From Didymella arachidicola (lineage: Eukaryota > Ascomycota > Dothideomycetes > Pleosporales > Didymellaceae), in contig CM049985.1 of assembly GCA_016630955.3 (NCBI GenBank), positions 310,001-374,000 of the forward strand: a DNA stretch of 64,000 nucleotides, written 5' to 3'. A model generated the notes under the pieces. It saw nothing but the letters and a program-made list of their open reading frames with translations. It did not search any database and was not told where the DNA came from. Numbering within the stretch: the first letter of the stretch is position 1; every line of letters begins with the position of its first letter. Shown here piece by piece: positions 1 to 10,200 of this stretch. The position numbers were made by a program, and so were the translations under genes.

Positions 1-1338
1 TCCGTACATCGTCGCTGAGGCACCTTCAAACTTGTTGATCAAACGCATGTTGCCTTCGAGATGGCAAAGTCGAATCATGATAACGTGGGGCATCTCCACA
101 GCTTGTCATGCGGCCGCTACAAGTAAGAGCGGACTCTACACAGCGCGATTTTTCCTCGGTCTGGTATGTGAATTTGAGCCAAACGGATAGCAACATCGCT
201 GAGAAACAACGCAGATGGAGGCCGGTATGTTTCCCGGCGTGATCCTCCAGATGTGTTATTGGTACAGGCCAGACGAAATGTCTGTGCGCCTGCTTTACTT
301 TTGTAAGTCAATGACTTGAATTAGACGTGAGTCATAGCGAGGCTGACTGACCCGATAGATATCCTTGGTAATCTCTCTGGGGTATTCAGCGGTGTGTTGG
401 CTTTCGCCTTTTCCCACGTTAATGGTGCGTACGGCATCTCTGGCTGGCAGTGGCTCTTTATCTTTGAGGGCATCATTACTATCGTATTTGGATTCGTTGC
501 CTGGTTCCTACTTCCAGACTTCCCTGCCACGGCCAAATGGCTGACTGATAAGGAGAAGGCCTTCATCCAAGCTCGGCTTCCGGGCAACGCTCCGCAAGCA
601 TCCGAGGCGAATTTCCGGTGGAGAGAGATCGTGGAGTCGCTGAAAGACGTGCGTCTCTGGCTTTTCACTATGATATGGGCGTTATACACCGTTGGTACTA
701 GCGGTGTCCGTTTCTATCAGCCCACTGTAATCGCCAACCTTGGTTATACGGACATCGCGTCAGCACAATTACTGAACCTGCCGATTAGCATCTTCAGTAT
801 TGTTATCATCGGCGTAACAGGCGCTTTCGCAGATAACGGCCGATTACCCCGTCCAGTCTACCCGTTGTCTTTCCTTGGCGTCATCCTCGTGTGTTATGGT
901 GTGTTGTACGCTTATCCCAGTAATGGAGGAGTCTTCGCAGCAACACTCATCGGCAATGGCGTTACGAGCGCATGGTTTCCTATGATGTGGCCATGGCGTG
1001 TGCAGACCATTCGGGGAGCAACCGGTTCGAGTTTCTCGATCGGTTTCGTCAACAGTTACGGGCAGATTGGTGGGGCTATTGGCCCTCACCTGTTCAATAG
1101 CCGTTTTGCGCCACATTATAGTGTCAGCTTCGGCATTGCGATGGGATTCGTTTCAGCATGCATTCTGACTTCTCTGTTGACTTGGTTCTTGACCAGGCAT
1201 ACTGAGCGAGACACACGAAGATTGAAGATTGCCAGGGTTGAGGCACAAAGCAGGGGAGAGACTGTACTGGATGATATTGTCGACAAGGATCTGACGAAGC
1301 CGACTACAGGCGACAAAAACTCTGTGCCAAGCGCCTAG
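1..1338 (+). CDS. MFS transporter, Dal5-like anion:cation symporter family (5' partial)
   Basis: This is the 3' part of a plasma-membrane carrier; the start lies outside the window. The model is exon 1-163, exon 215-302 and exon 359-1338, with GT-AG introns of 51 and 56 bp that keep one frame. Visible features are an aromatic/Gly-rich helix (residues FFLGLMEAGMFPG across the first junction), the segment WLFIFEGIITIVFG, and a cytoplasmic loop DFPATAKWLTDKEKAF typical of the allantoate/nicotinate/pantothenate permease group. Several hydrophobic helices follow, then a charged cytoplasmic tail. Members of this family import organic anions by proton symport. The substrate cannot be read from sequence. 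The next gene converges from the other strand about 100 bp downstream. Confidence 0.88.
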
Positions 1339-1437
1339 AGCACGTCCGCAGACTTAGTATTGGTCGTGCTGTCTTGCTGTCAGCCTCAACCGCGCAGAGT
1401 CCGAACAAAGAGCAATTCGCTTACAGTGGCTTGGCCG

Positions 1438-3027
1438 TCAGAACCACCACATTTCGTCTTCCAGCACATCTTTCCACAACTGTAGACAAGGCTGCGTGCT
1501 ATCTACATATTTCCACTGCGCGGTCTCCAGTGCAATACGATAGTATGCTACTACGCCGGACATGACCAACCATGTAAGCTGCAAGCATAAGCTCGCACTC
1601 AACCATGCAACTATAGCGATCCCAACAATGCTAAAAACAATATTTATGAGTATATCGAAGACGGTCGAAGATTCGGAACTGCTGTATTGATTACCCTGGG
1701 CAACCAGGTGGGGTAAGGGCCCGGTCACCGACCCAGAAGACGTATCCTCTGTGATAAGTGGCCAAATTCCATGCGTATATGCCATGAAAGAAAGGGTCCA
1801 ATTCCAGGCAATATATGTCTCCCACAACACTATGATGTTGTACCAGAGACTCCAGTTAAGCCGCAATAGGATTGAGCATTGAAGGAAGCCAGCCGCCAAC
1901 TGATACAGGATTGTTTTCGGAACGAACACAACGTTGTTGCCAAAAGCCGTCACGCGAAAGTCTTTGACGGGCAACCCTAGGCGCTCCTTGTTTGCAAGAC
2001 ATACTGGGAGGTTACAAAGAGGCTCTGAGCACGGCTGAATGTCTCCTTTGAGAGTCCAGGAAACATTGAGAAGCGAGATGGTAAGACTCCGAAAAAGAGC
2101 TGTAAGACCCGAAAGCGCCAGGAAGAACATGGAGTAGTCAATTCCTGCCGCCGTATCCGAGAGAACTCGCCGAATCATCAGTACGACTGCCTGTGAATAC
2201 TGCGCGATCAGAATGATAATGATCAGGACGCGACCCCCCCATCTCAGATCTTTCTCGCGTGGTACGGTTGTGAGATGATGAGGACCAACCATCCAGATTG
2301 GATATCTGCGACCGGTTTCTGAGGGCACTTGCGTCGTAAGGAAGCAGCTGCAGAGCCTTGCGAATCGATATCGGGCCGTCATGCTATTTCTCCATGGCCC
2401 TGGACACAGCGCAAGTAGGTCTACAAAGCCGTACCAGACGGAGCAAGTGAAAGACAGTGCTGAAGCCAGGGGGATGATACAGAGCTCGATCGCATGCAAC
2501 ACTTCAAATTTCCATGATGTAGAGCCATTTAGAGTGTGTAAGTGGCCGTGTAACCCCACGGTCGCTACAGTCGCGGCGAAGAGCTTGACAAAAGCCGCGG
2601 TAGCGGTTCGGCGAGAGCCTGCAGGGCATGACGTTTGGTAGTCTTCCGTCCCGGTCAACGGCAAGTGATGGCCTTCCATAGCATGGACAGCATAGAGCAG
2701 TGTCAAGATGCTGCTCAAGAGCGGCATGTAGATGGAGTTTGGATGACACAACTTTCGAAGCCTTGCATACGAAACGCGGAGCAGGCGTTTAACGAATGGA
2801 CGCTCCTCTCCTTGAGCAACTTGGTTCGAACTTCCAATCGCATCATTGGCCTGATGTTGTGTTCTGCTTTTACGCTGACTGGAAACCAGGGATATCGCGA
2901 GCATCCAACCTCCAAACGCTGGTATGAAGAAAAGACATAAGACACTTCCTCGCATAAGCTTAACGAGAAGGTTCGGCGAATGTCGAGTCCAGGCTTGCAA
3001 CCGTGTGAAGAAGTGTTGAGCATTCAT
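1438..3027 (-). CDS. Hypothetical multi-pass membrane protein
   Basis: Intronless 529-residue ORF. I do not recognise a named family. At least seven hydrophobic segments are visible, near residues 24-48, 100-115, 145-160, 180-210, 265-290, 300-325 and 455-485. The N-terminus is short and basic, and the C-terminus ends in an acidic/aromatic tail (DVLEDEMWWF). Loops between the helices contain several Cys residues and a W-rich stretch near residue 400. The helical pattern suggests a fungus-specific integral membrane protein of unknown role. It is convergent with the MFS gene and lies about 260 bp upstream of the 3' end of the regulator gene on the same strand. The start is the first Met of a long open frame; upstream sequence was not assessed for further exons. 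Confidence 0.6.
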   Translation of the reverse strand: MNAQHFFTRLQAWTRHSPNLLVKLMRGSVLCLFFIPAFGGWMLAISLVSSQRKSRTQHQANDAIGSSNQVAQGEERPFVKRLLRVSYARLRKLCHPNSIYMPLLSSILTLLYAVHAMEGHHLPLTGTEDYQTSCPAGSRRTATAAFVKLFAATVATVGLHGHLHTLNGSTSWKFEVLHAIELCIIPLASALSFTCSVWYGFVDLLALCPGPWRNSMTARYRFARLCSCFLTTQVPSETGRRYPIWMVGPHHLTTVPREKDLRWGGRVLIIIILIAQYSQAVVLMIRRVLSDTAAGIDYSMFFLALSGLTALFRSLTISLLNVSWTLKGDIQPCSEPLCNLPVCLANKERLGLPVKDFRVTAFGNNVVFVPKTILYQLAAGFLQCSILLRLNWSLWYNIIVLWETYIAWNWTLSFMAYTHGIWPLITEDTSSGSVTGPLPHLVAQGNQYSSSESSTVFDILINIVFSIVGIAIVAWLSASLCLQLTWLVMSGVVAYYRIALETAQWKYVDSTQPCLQLWKDVLEDEMWWF

Positions 3028-3290
3028 ATTGCCTGATCAGAGCTGACCTGCACACGATTTTGATGTCTCGGGTGGCTGTAGTCATGTCTGCCCCCGATCA
3101 GCGTTGCCAGCTTGTTGAGTAGGCGGACTGCTGCGCCTCATTATCGTAAGCGCAGGTGTGCGGGGCAAAGGCTTAGAACTTCAAATACCAGTGGCGTGTT
3201 GCGCATCCTACGGCACGTCCGATAGGCGCCACTAAGAGTGCCTATCGAAATGCATGGGCTTGGCTGCCTAAACATACCCAGACGTGAAAA

Positions 3291-5757
3291 CTACTGTCTA
3301 TCGAAAGTGGCGAGAGCTTGGTCCGGCATATTCAAGAATTCCCAGAAATTGTAGGACGAGGTTTCGTTGAGTAGCGACTCCAGGATATCTTCCGTCACGA
3401 CTGGTTGCAAGGCTGGGCCAAGAAAGTTGACCGTCTCGGTACTGTCTGGTGCTGCGGTGCCCGCTGCTGAAGTTCGTCTTGTCTGCGCAACACCCCAGAT
3501 CGACTCATCGAAGGGCCCAGGCAGAAGCTGGCGAATGGCTTCACCAAAGACGCCGCAGAATAGTGATGCTGAAGTATGTGTCTTCTGGAGCTCTCGCATG
3601 ACGGTCATACACATCTCAAGTTTGTTGAACGCTAGCCGATGAGTCAAGCGGTTTTCAGACTTGCAGCCCAGCAGATGAACATGCATTGCAGGTACCAGCA
3701 GTGGTGGACTGTGACGCGTTAATTTGTTACTTAGTGAGAACGGTCAACCCACTCAGTTCCGTGAGCTTGAGGAAGATAAGGCGAACTCACGTCATTGGAG
3801 TCGCAAACTTCACGAGTCCCTCGCGTGCAATGCAATCAAGGACAGCGTTTGCCTGCGTCGCGGCGCTTTCCATACGACTCCGCACTCGAGCCGTCCATGG
3901 TTTCTCAGCCGCCGGAGACAGTCCTTGCGGTAGTGTTGACACGAAAGGGCGGTAGAATGTTATCAGGGTTGCCCTATAATATGTGAAGTGAGCACAGGCG
4001 TGGAGCATGAATCTTTTGGAGGGACTTACTGTAAGTGAAGCTGTAAATGATAGAAGTTGAATGTCGCAAGTGAGCTCAGATCAGCACTCCGAATTTCAGG
4101 GATCACAAATGCATGCAATTGAGCCTCAAGATCCTCGAATTGCGTCAGGGCTGGCCGCTTACCCAATTGTTGGTAGAACAGGAACAGAACCTCGCCGAGC
4201 ACTTTGCTCAATGTGATCAGAAGCACCCAGAGCTCAACCATGACCACAAAGTCGCGGGGGAGAAGAGCATGTAGCTCGCTAGGTAATATCTCAAGATCGA
4301 CAGTTACGTCATGTGACTTGGGAAATGGCATGTCACAGTCGCTGAGATGTATCCGGAGAGGCCGGCCAAGTGTCAGGCTAAGCCAACGATCGCGGAACAC
4401 ACAACAGGCCCAAAGCCTTCGCCACAGGTGGCGGCGCCGTGGCGAAACCAATGGGTTGATTCTCACATCATCTGGGTCACGATGGAGACCTATGATCTGA
4501 CACCAGCTGACAGCAACACCTGATTACGGATTAGTATCATCAGTCTGCACACTTTAGGTTGACTTGCCGCTCCAATACCACGGCTCGGAATGACTGTCCC
4601 TTTCTGAATGCCAGAATGATAAGAGAAGGGCGGCCTGCAAAAGTACTTCTTTGTCGGTCTCGCCAGAGTTGGCGTACATACACTGCATGATCAGTCAGTA
4701 TCTGGTTTAGGCTGTCAGTCGGATAGTGCCCCTTACCTTCGCACGATCATACATGGTATCCTTCATCTGTTTCCTCGACGTATAGTTCTCGGCTTTCCAC
4801 ACATTGCTTGGTACGTACTACATAACCATTAGTTCTGCCCTTCCTGCGTCATCACTGGGGCTTACATTGACAGCCACAACAGCCATACTCCAGTACAATA
4901 GCATTCCGTTTAGAGGAATTGCGGCCAGCGATCTCATTTCGCCCAGTTTCGAGAGAGGCAGGATAGGCAGCATAGGATGAACATGGTGAAAATAAGCCCG
5001 AAGAAGGTCTTCATGTGAAGATGGAAGCGGCAGAGCAAGCGCGCCTTTGCGCTGAAGGTACTCAATGTCAGCTTGTGGGAGAATACTCGGGGGGTTTGAC
5101 CTGAGCATTATATGCCGTGGTAAAGGTTCTTCAGCGTCTATCAAAGACGTGACGCCTGGATCCTCCCCTGAAGCAAATGATCAGCTAAGGAATCGAAGAC
5201 TCAGCACCTCAGGCGCTCACCAGTGTAGAAGGGGGTGCCCGAGTCTGAGTTACCTTGACTTCGTGCTGCGTGCGAAAGCTCCGCTCCACTCTGCTCCTCT
5301 TCTAGATCTCTTTGGCGCTCTGGACTGGACCGCCTGGGAGTATGATCCGATTGAGCCATGCTCGGTGCTCCATATCCGGATCCGATTGAATGTAAAGGGC
5401 GTGCTGGAGGTTCATAGTCTGGGCGCAGCACCTGAACATCAGTTCTTCCCGGTAAATAGCTTGAAATGACTTCATATCTCTCCCCTGTCTCCGCAGAAGG
5501 GTGTTGTTTGTCAGATGTTGGCATCGAACTCCTGGGTCTGTACAGGGGTCACGCAGGTGGTCAGCGCAGAGCGGAAGGCTTTAAAAACCTGGACGTCGAT
5601 CTTACAACTCATGGACAACCTCTTGTATAGCACAGGTTATTCGGTCCTGGGTACAATTCGAACATGGTACGCCTGTGACAGTGACACTGCACCGTACCTT
5701 GCGCCTCCTACAGTTTTGGCAAGCGACTGTCGAGCGATGGCGACGCTGCACCGGCAT
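3291..5757 (-). CDS. Zn2Cys6 fungal transcription factor with fungal_trans domain
   Basis: Nuclear DNA-binding regulator. The model on the minus strand has eight exons: 5757-5606, 5537-5221, 5167-4866, 4817-4737, 4682-4568, 4519-4030, 3973-3791 and 3708-3291, giving 685 residues. The start is the Met at 5757, 12 residues before the first zinc Cys. The binuclear cluster is C13-x2-C-x6-C-x8-C-x2-C-x6-C42. The middle-homology region is recognisable from AYFHHVHPMLPILP, through the helix RKQMKDTMYDRAK, to SWCQIIGLHRD. The intron after 4568 starts GCAAGT and ends AG (GC-AG); only this choice gives the conserved WSGVAVSWCQ reading. The target genes are unknown. It sits between the membrane-protein gene and the HET gene on the same strand. 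Confidence 0.87.
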
Positions 5758-6066
5758 GTGAATGAATGCCCGGTATTCGAATATGAAACAACCGGGTGAT
5801 AGCCTTTGTGCTGCAGTGTACTGTCGCTCCTCTGGATGAAAGTCGTTGGTGGAGGAAGCGCGGCGAGCAAACGCGTCGCTTTCTGGCGCATGCGTCATCG
5901 GTCGAAAATCGGCAACAGCACTGGACGCGCCTCTTTCGCGTCTGATGATCTTCACACATCCACCTCGTGGGCCACTGCCAACGGCAAGCAGCGCAAAAGT
6001 GCAAACTCTCCAGATTTGCCTAGGGAACGGACAAGATGCGTATTCGACTGCAGACAAGATAAACGG

Positions 6067-8397
6067 CTATACTAGGACTACGACCTCAGGGTCACCACTG
6101 AGCACAAAGAAGTCTTGACGAACATTCCACGCCACACCAACTCGCCGGTGGGTTCCATCGTCTTTCTTCTCAAGCAGAAGTGCAGTCGTATCCGCTATTT
6201 CGAGAACGGCCAAGCCCAAGTCACCGGACAGCAGCCTCATGATGTCATCATGGAAGTCAACCTGTCCCACAATTTCTTTCTTACGATGTTCATACACAAG
6301 AACACGGCCATTCGCAAGATCGACTGAATGAACATCCTGTTGAGGGCCCATTGAAAACGTGAACCTCTCGATCTCACCACTGTTATGACTGATCTTGAGC
6401 CATTCAATGTACCGGGAAGACGGTTCCCAGAGGTTGCGCACACGGCCTGACACGCAGATTCCACTGGCCCGATTTCCGTTCTCGATAGCTATTTCCACGG
6501 GGTCTTGCTGTAGCAACGGTTCGTGCTCGAACTCGGGGATCAGCTTGAAATGGGCAGAGTGCGCACTCTTGACGTTGGTTTTAATTCTCGTTTCCAACGG
6601 CAGCGCCGCCCACGACCATGTTGGTAGTTTTGGAGCCTCATGGTTATCCTCGAGACGCCTACCAATTATCGATTTGTCTACTTTCCACGCGAGTCCATCT
6701 GCGAAGTTATTCGCCCAAAGGCCAGCCAGGTACCTGTCTGACGTATTCGCACTCAGATACTTCGCGGCCAGACCAGACAATGCCGTCAGCCGATCCTTGG
6801 GTGTTGACATGCTTCTGGACGCGTACGACTGTACAATGTCCGCCCAAAACGGATACAGAGGGCGCTTGCGGTCAAAACAGGCGACCAGAAAGTCTTGCGG
6901 TAAAGGCATGACCGCCTCCTGTCCTGAAGTCGAGTAGACCGGCCGCCGCCTCTCGTAGGATTTGGATTCATGCACGCATCTCAGCTCCATGCTGCTGCCC
7001 TTTGCGCAGGACCAGTATACTCTGCTGCTCGATAAATAGAGTATTCGTGGGCTCAGCCGCTCTTCTTGCAGTGTCCATGCACGATCTGCGAGGGGCGATC
7101 TTAGTCGCAATTCGTTCAAAGACATATCCGGCGTCGTCAAATATTGACCCCCAAGTCGACACGGCTCCGTTCCAAGAGACCACGCGTCGCGCTGTTCGAG
7201 CAAAGGCGCAGTAGCCTTATCAGTAGCACACGCACAGAGCGTGAAGAGAGCGTTGGAGTAGACATGGTGCATTGTAGCCAAGTCTTCATCTGTACCCTGA
7301 CGTCTGCACAGTGCATCGACCCATGCATAGCGAATCCCCATCGCCTGGATGAAGCGGAGTGAATCGCGCACAGTCGCAGGAAGCCCTTTCATGGAAAAGG
7401 GCTGGAGGCGTTCTTCCCAATTTGTCATGAACGTCTTACCCTTTTCCACAACCTCCAGTTCCGCTCCCGAAAGAATTCCCCAACAATAGCTGAGAGCCAC
7501 GTATTCGACTGGCTTAGCCGGGTAAGGTCGTATATTTCTGCCTTCGCGAAGCTGTATAGTCTCGGATGATAGAATCTCGATCAAGAACCTCGGCCTCTCG
7601 GTGCTGTAGCTAAGATTGTCACAGTCGCCGATATGGCCTTCAACACAACGCTTGAGCCATTGTTGTGCTTGATCAACGACCGAAACGTCGAGGACGTCCG
7701 GATGGAGCGTGAGGTGTGAAACCACGTTCCGCTTGGCAAGGTTGACCATACCAGCGCGTCCCGGAGCGCCTTCTATTGCGACTTTCAGGAATGCACCGGA
7801 TTCGCTGGCTGCATTTGCCAGCTCTTGCCATTGTACAACGACCTTGCCACTCGTCTCGCGTATTCTCTGCATTTTTTTGAAAGTGACTTCCTCCAGCAGG
7901 AGCGATTGTCGAAATACGCGGCAGGTCTGACACTTTGTCGCACAATCATCCAGCTCACCGAATGTGTTATGCAACATAGCCTGTGATCTTCTCGTGCCGC
8001 CATCTCGCTGTCGATCAATGTTGAATCCTATGAGATCCTCCACCTGATCACAGCCTTTGCACTGGTGCAGACCATCCTTATTCTTTCGCATCGCCTTAAA
8101 CATCGGCGACTTTGGGGACCCCGGAGGCGTTGGAGATACGGAGCTCTTAGGTAACTTGGGTGACCTCGGTGACCTTGGCCATATTGGACTTCGTTTCCCT
8201 TCACCATCTGCACTGCCGGAAAAGATGCTATGTCCAAAAGGCATGGCCAATTTCGTGAGACTGTTCCACACTCTCGACTCAACCAACTCGATGGTACTGC
8301 GATACTTGTTTGAACGCAGCCTTATGACGTCGGCGGCTATCACTGCAGGAAGTGGAGCGCGTGGTAAGGAATTAATAAACCGGTCCTCAATCATCAT
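6067..8397 (-). CDS. HET-domain (heterokaryon incompatibility) protein
   Basis: Intronless, 776 residues. The HET core is clear: YVALSYCWG at about 299-307, the block LPATVRDSLRFIQAMGIRYA at about 339-358, then WVDALCRRQGTDED, HHVYSNALFTLCA, and LADRAWTLQEERLSPRILYL further on. HET proteins mediate non-self recognition and can trigger cell death after hyphal fusion; many have no known partner. An unusual Ser-Pro-rich stretch (about residues 70-99, repeated SP/PKSP units) and a Cys-rich patch (C113, C116, C152, C156, C159) precede the core. No NACHT, ankyrin or WD repeats follow, so this is a stand-alone HET protein. It is divergent from the small membrane-protein gene at 9007. Confidence 0.88.
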   Translation of the reverse strand: MMIEDRFINSLPRAPLPAVIAADVIRLRSNKYRSTIELVESRVWNSLTKLAMPFGHSIFSGSADGEGKRSPIWPRSPRSPKLPKSSVSPTPPGSPKSPMFKAMRKNKDGLHQCKGCDQVEDLIGFNIDRQRDGGTRRSQAMLHNTFGELDDCATKCQTCRVFRQSLLLEEVTFKKMQRIRETSGKVVVQWQELANAASESGAFLKVAIEGAPGRAGMVNLAKRNVVSHLTLHPDVLDVSVVDQAQQWLKRCVEGHIGDCDNLSYSTERPRFLIEILSSETIQLREGRNIRPYPAKPVEYVALSYCWGILSGAELEVVEKGKTFMTNWEERLQPFSMKGLPATVRDSLRFIQAMGIRYAWVDALCRRQGTDEDLATMHHVYSNALFTLCACATDKATAPLLEQRDAWSLGTEPCRLGGQYLTTPDMSLNELRLRSPLADRAWTLQEERLSPRILYLSSSRVYWSCAKGSSMELRCVHESKSYERRRPVYSTSGQEAVMPLPQDFLVACFDRKRPLYPFWADIVQSYASRSMSTPKDRLTALSGLAAKYLSANTSDRYLAGLWANNFADGLAWKVDKSIIGRRLEDNHEAPKLPTWSWAALPLETRIKTNVKSAHSAHFKLIPEFEHEPLLQQDPVEIAIENGNRASGICVSGRVRNLWEPSSRYIEWLKISHNSGEIERFTFSMGPQQDVHSVDLANGRVLVYEHRKKEIVGQVDFHDDIMRLLSGDLGLAVLEIADTTALLLEKKDDGTHRRVGVAWNVRQDFFVLSGDPEVVVLV

Positions 8398-9006
8398 GCA
8401 CAGCCATTTTGCTGACCACCTTCAGGCATCAAAAGCATCAAAAGATCGACCGTTTACGTGAAAAGAGTCATAGCCACCTACGCTGGTTTGCAGGTTCACT
8501 GGGCCGTTGTACCAATGAGAATGAACCCTCGGCGTAAGCGACAGCCGCCAAGAGGGCCTCTACCGGTGACGAGAATCCTCTTGCCTGATTCAGCCCCCAA
8601 ATTCTTTGAAGGCAGGTCAGCTTGAGTCAATCCCTCAGTCAGACTCTGGCTTGGTGAGAAGAAGAACGAGCGTCCCGCCACTCCTTGTGCACATGTGTTT
8701 CGCGGAGGACCTCAGGCATGCACCCATATGTCGAGAAGCTGGATGCTGTTGGTCAGGGTATTCGTCCGGAAACTGTCCGAGCATTTAGATCGCTTACTAT
8801 TGAGCTGACTCCGATTGCGTTATTGCTGCAGAGTGCAGGACATGTGTCTCTTGAGCTCTCAGTCTCGAGCAGGGATATAATATTAGATAGGCCCGACACC
8901 TCGTCACTCGGGTTCAAGTCGACTACATCCCTCATACTCTTTCTTCAATCGGACTGCCGGACGTTCATAACACAACTTTTGTAATCCTCACGGTCATCTC
9001 GACAAG
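8398..9006. other. Intergenic, divergent promoter region
   Basis: About 609 bp between the HET start (minus strand) and the tetraspan start (plus strand). No conserved coding signal was seen. A TATAAT-like stretch lies near 8876. Short ORFs here are overlapping and lack recognisable composition. Confidence 0.5.
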
Positions 9007-9745
9007 ATGGGCGGCTTCTCGTTTGACAGCAGGGACTTGTGGCAGTATTCCCACAGTGCTGCCATCTTATTCGCAGCGCTGCTCTTCACTGCTGGATTTC
9101 TCTGCACTTTGTTGTGGACCAATAACATCGTCCAAACAGAGTCGAGCACAGCGGGCGCTACGGCAGTTACGTTGAATCAGTTCAGTCCAGCAGTATCGAC
9201 CTTCAGCACGACTTACGGAGTGGTAAGCTTCCGAATACTACTTTGAATGTTGGTCAAGCTTACTGAAACTATAGGCACTATTTGGAACGATCTGGAACTC
9301 GGTCATTTTCGTTGCCTTACTCATCGTAGAGCGTGACGAGCTGCCAATAGCGACTAACAGGCTTCGTTACCGAGTCGAGAAGGCAGCTTGCACTGTGGCC
9401 TTCGTTGGAAATGCTATTTATTCGATTGCTTGCATCGCCTTGATGGCGACGCTCGCACGACTAGCTGCAGGAGCCAGTTCTTCACCGACTGACGCCAACG
9501 CTCGACGAGCCGGCCAGGGTGCAACCGCCGCGTTCGCTGGCCTTGCAGCGTAAGTGTTAAGTATGGTTATAAATCGATTGTCGCTGATAAGGTACAGTAC
9601 TGCAGCAGCCTGGGCCTGTATCATGGATCTGCTACACGCTCAGAGTAGTAATTACCGGCGTTTAGCCAAGGACACAGGTGATCACCGGGCCTCCTCAAGT
9701 GTTCAACCCACCAACGGCCCAGATGCTGGCGACAAGCAAGCATGA
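9007..9745 (+). CDS. Hypothetical four-helix membrane protein
   Basis: Three exons, 9007-9222, 9275-9549 and 9598-9745, give 212 residues; both introns are short GT-AG and keep the phase. Four hydrophobic segments are visible: about 18-40 (SAAILFAALLFTAGFLCTLL), about 73-90 (IWNSVIFVALLIV), about 110-135 (CTVAFVGNAIYSIACIALMA) and about 152-175. A hydrophilic tail of about 35 residues follows. The layout resembles fungal MARVEL-like small membrane proteins, but I see no signature that proves it. Function is unknown. The ATG is followed by MGGFSFDSR, a start consistent with an N-terminal cytosolic loop. Confidence 0.7.
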
Positions 9746-10200
9746 ATTGGGTTTATTACCGGTAGCCTTCCTTTCTGCGTCTCTCCTTGTCACTGTTCAG
9801 GGAAGTAATGGTTCATATAAAGGGATTGTAAATTGATCGGTGCGAACAAGTTCGAGCAGTTCTCCCATCGCCTGCGCTCTTTCATCTTCGCTTTCCGTGA
9901 CCTCGTCCAGAGATCGCGTCAATTGTATCTAGACTGGCCACCAGCCCATCGATATAACCTTTCGGAGCAAAACCTTAACAGGAGTCATTATTTAATCGTA
10001 GCGTACGTTCATAACTTATATGTAGCCGTACAGGTGTGCCTGGTCACAGTCCATGTGAGTTCAACTGACTAACAAGGGATTTTTGATGATGAAATAGTAT
10101 ATTGAGGTATCACTAAACGACTCCAGAAATGCTATGCTACAATACAAGAACAGAAAGAAAAGGCACGCTTTTCTGGCATCATTCTGACACATACTTGGGC
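9746..10200. other. Intergenic between convergent genes
   Basis: About 455 bp holding the 3' flanks of the tetraspan gene and the P450. Nothing else was recognised. Confidence 0.4.
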
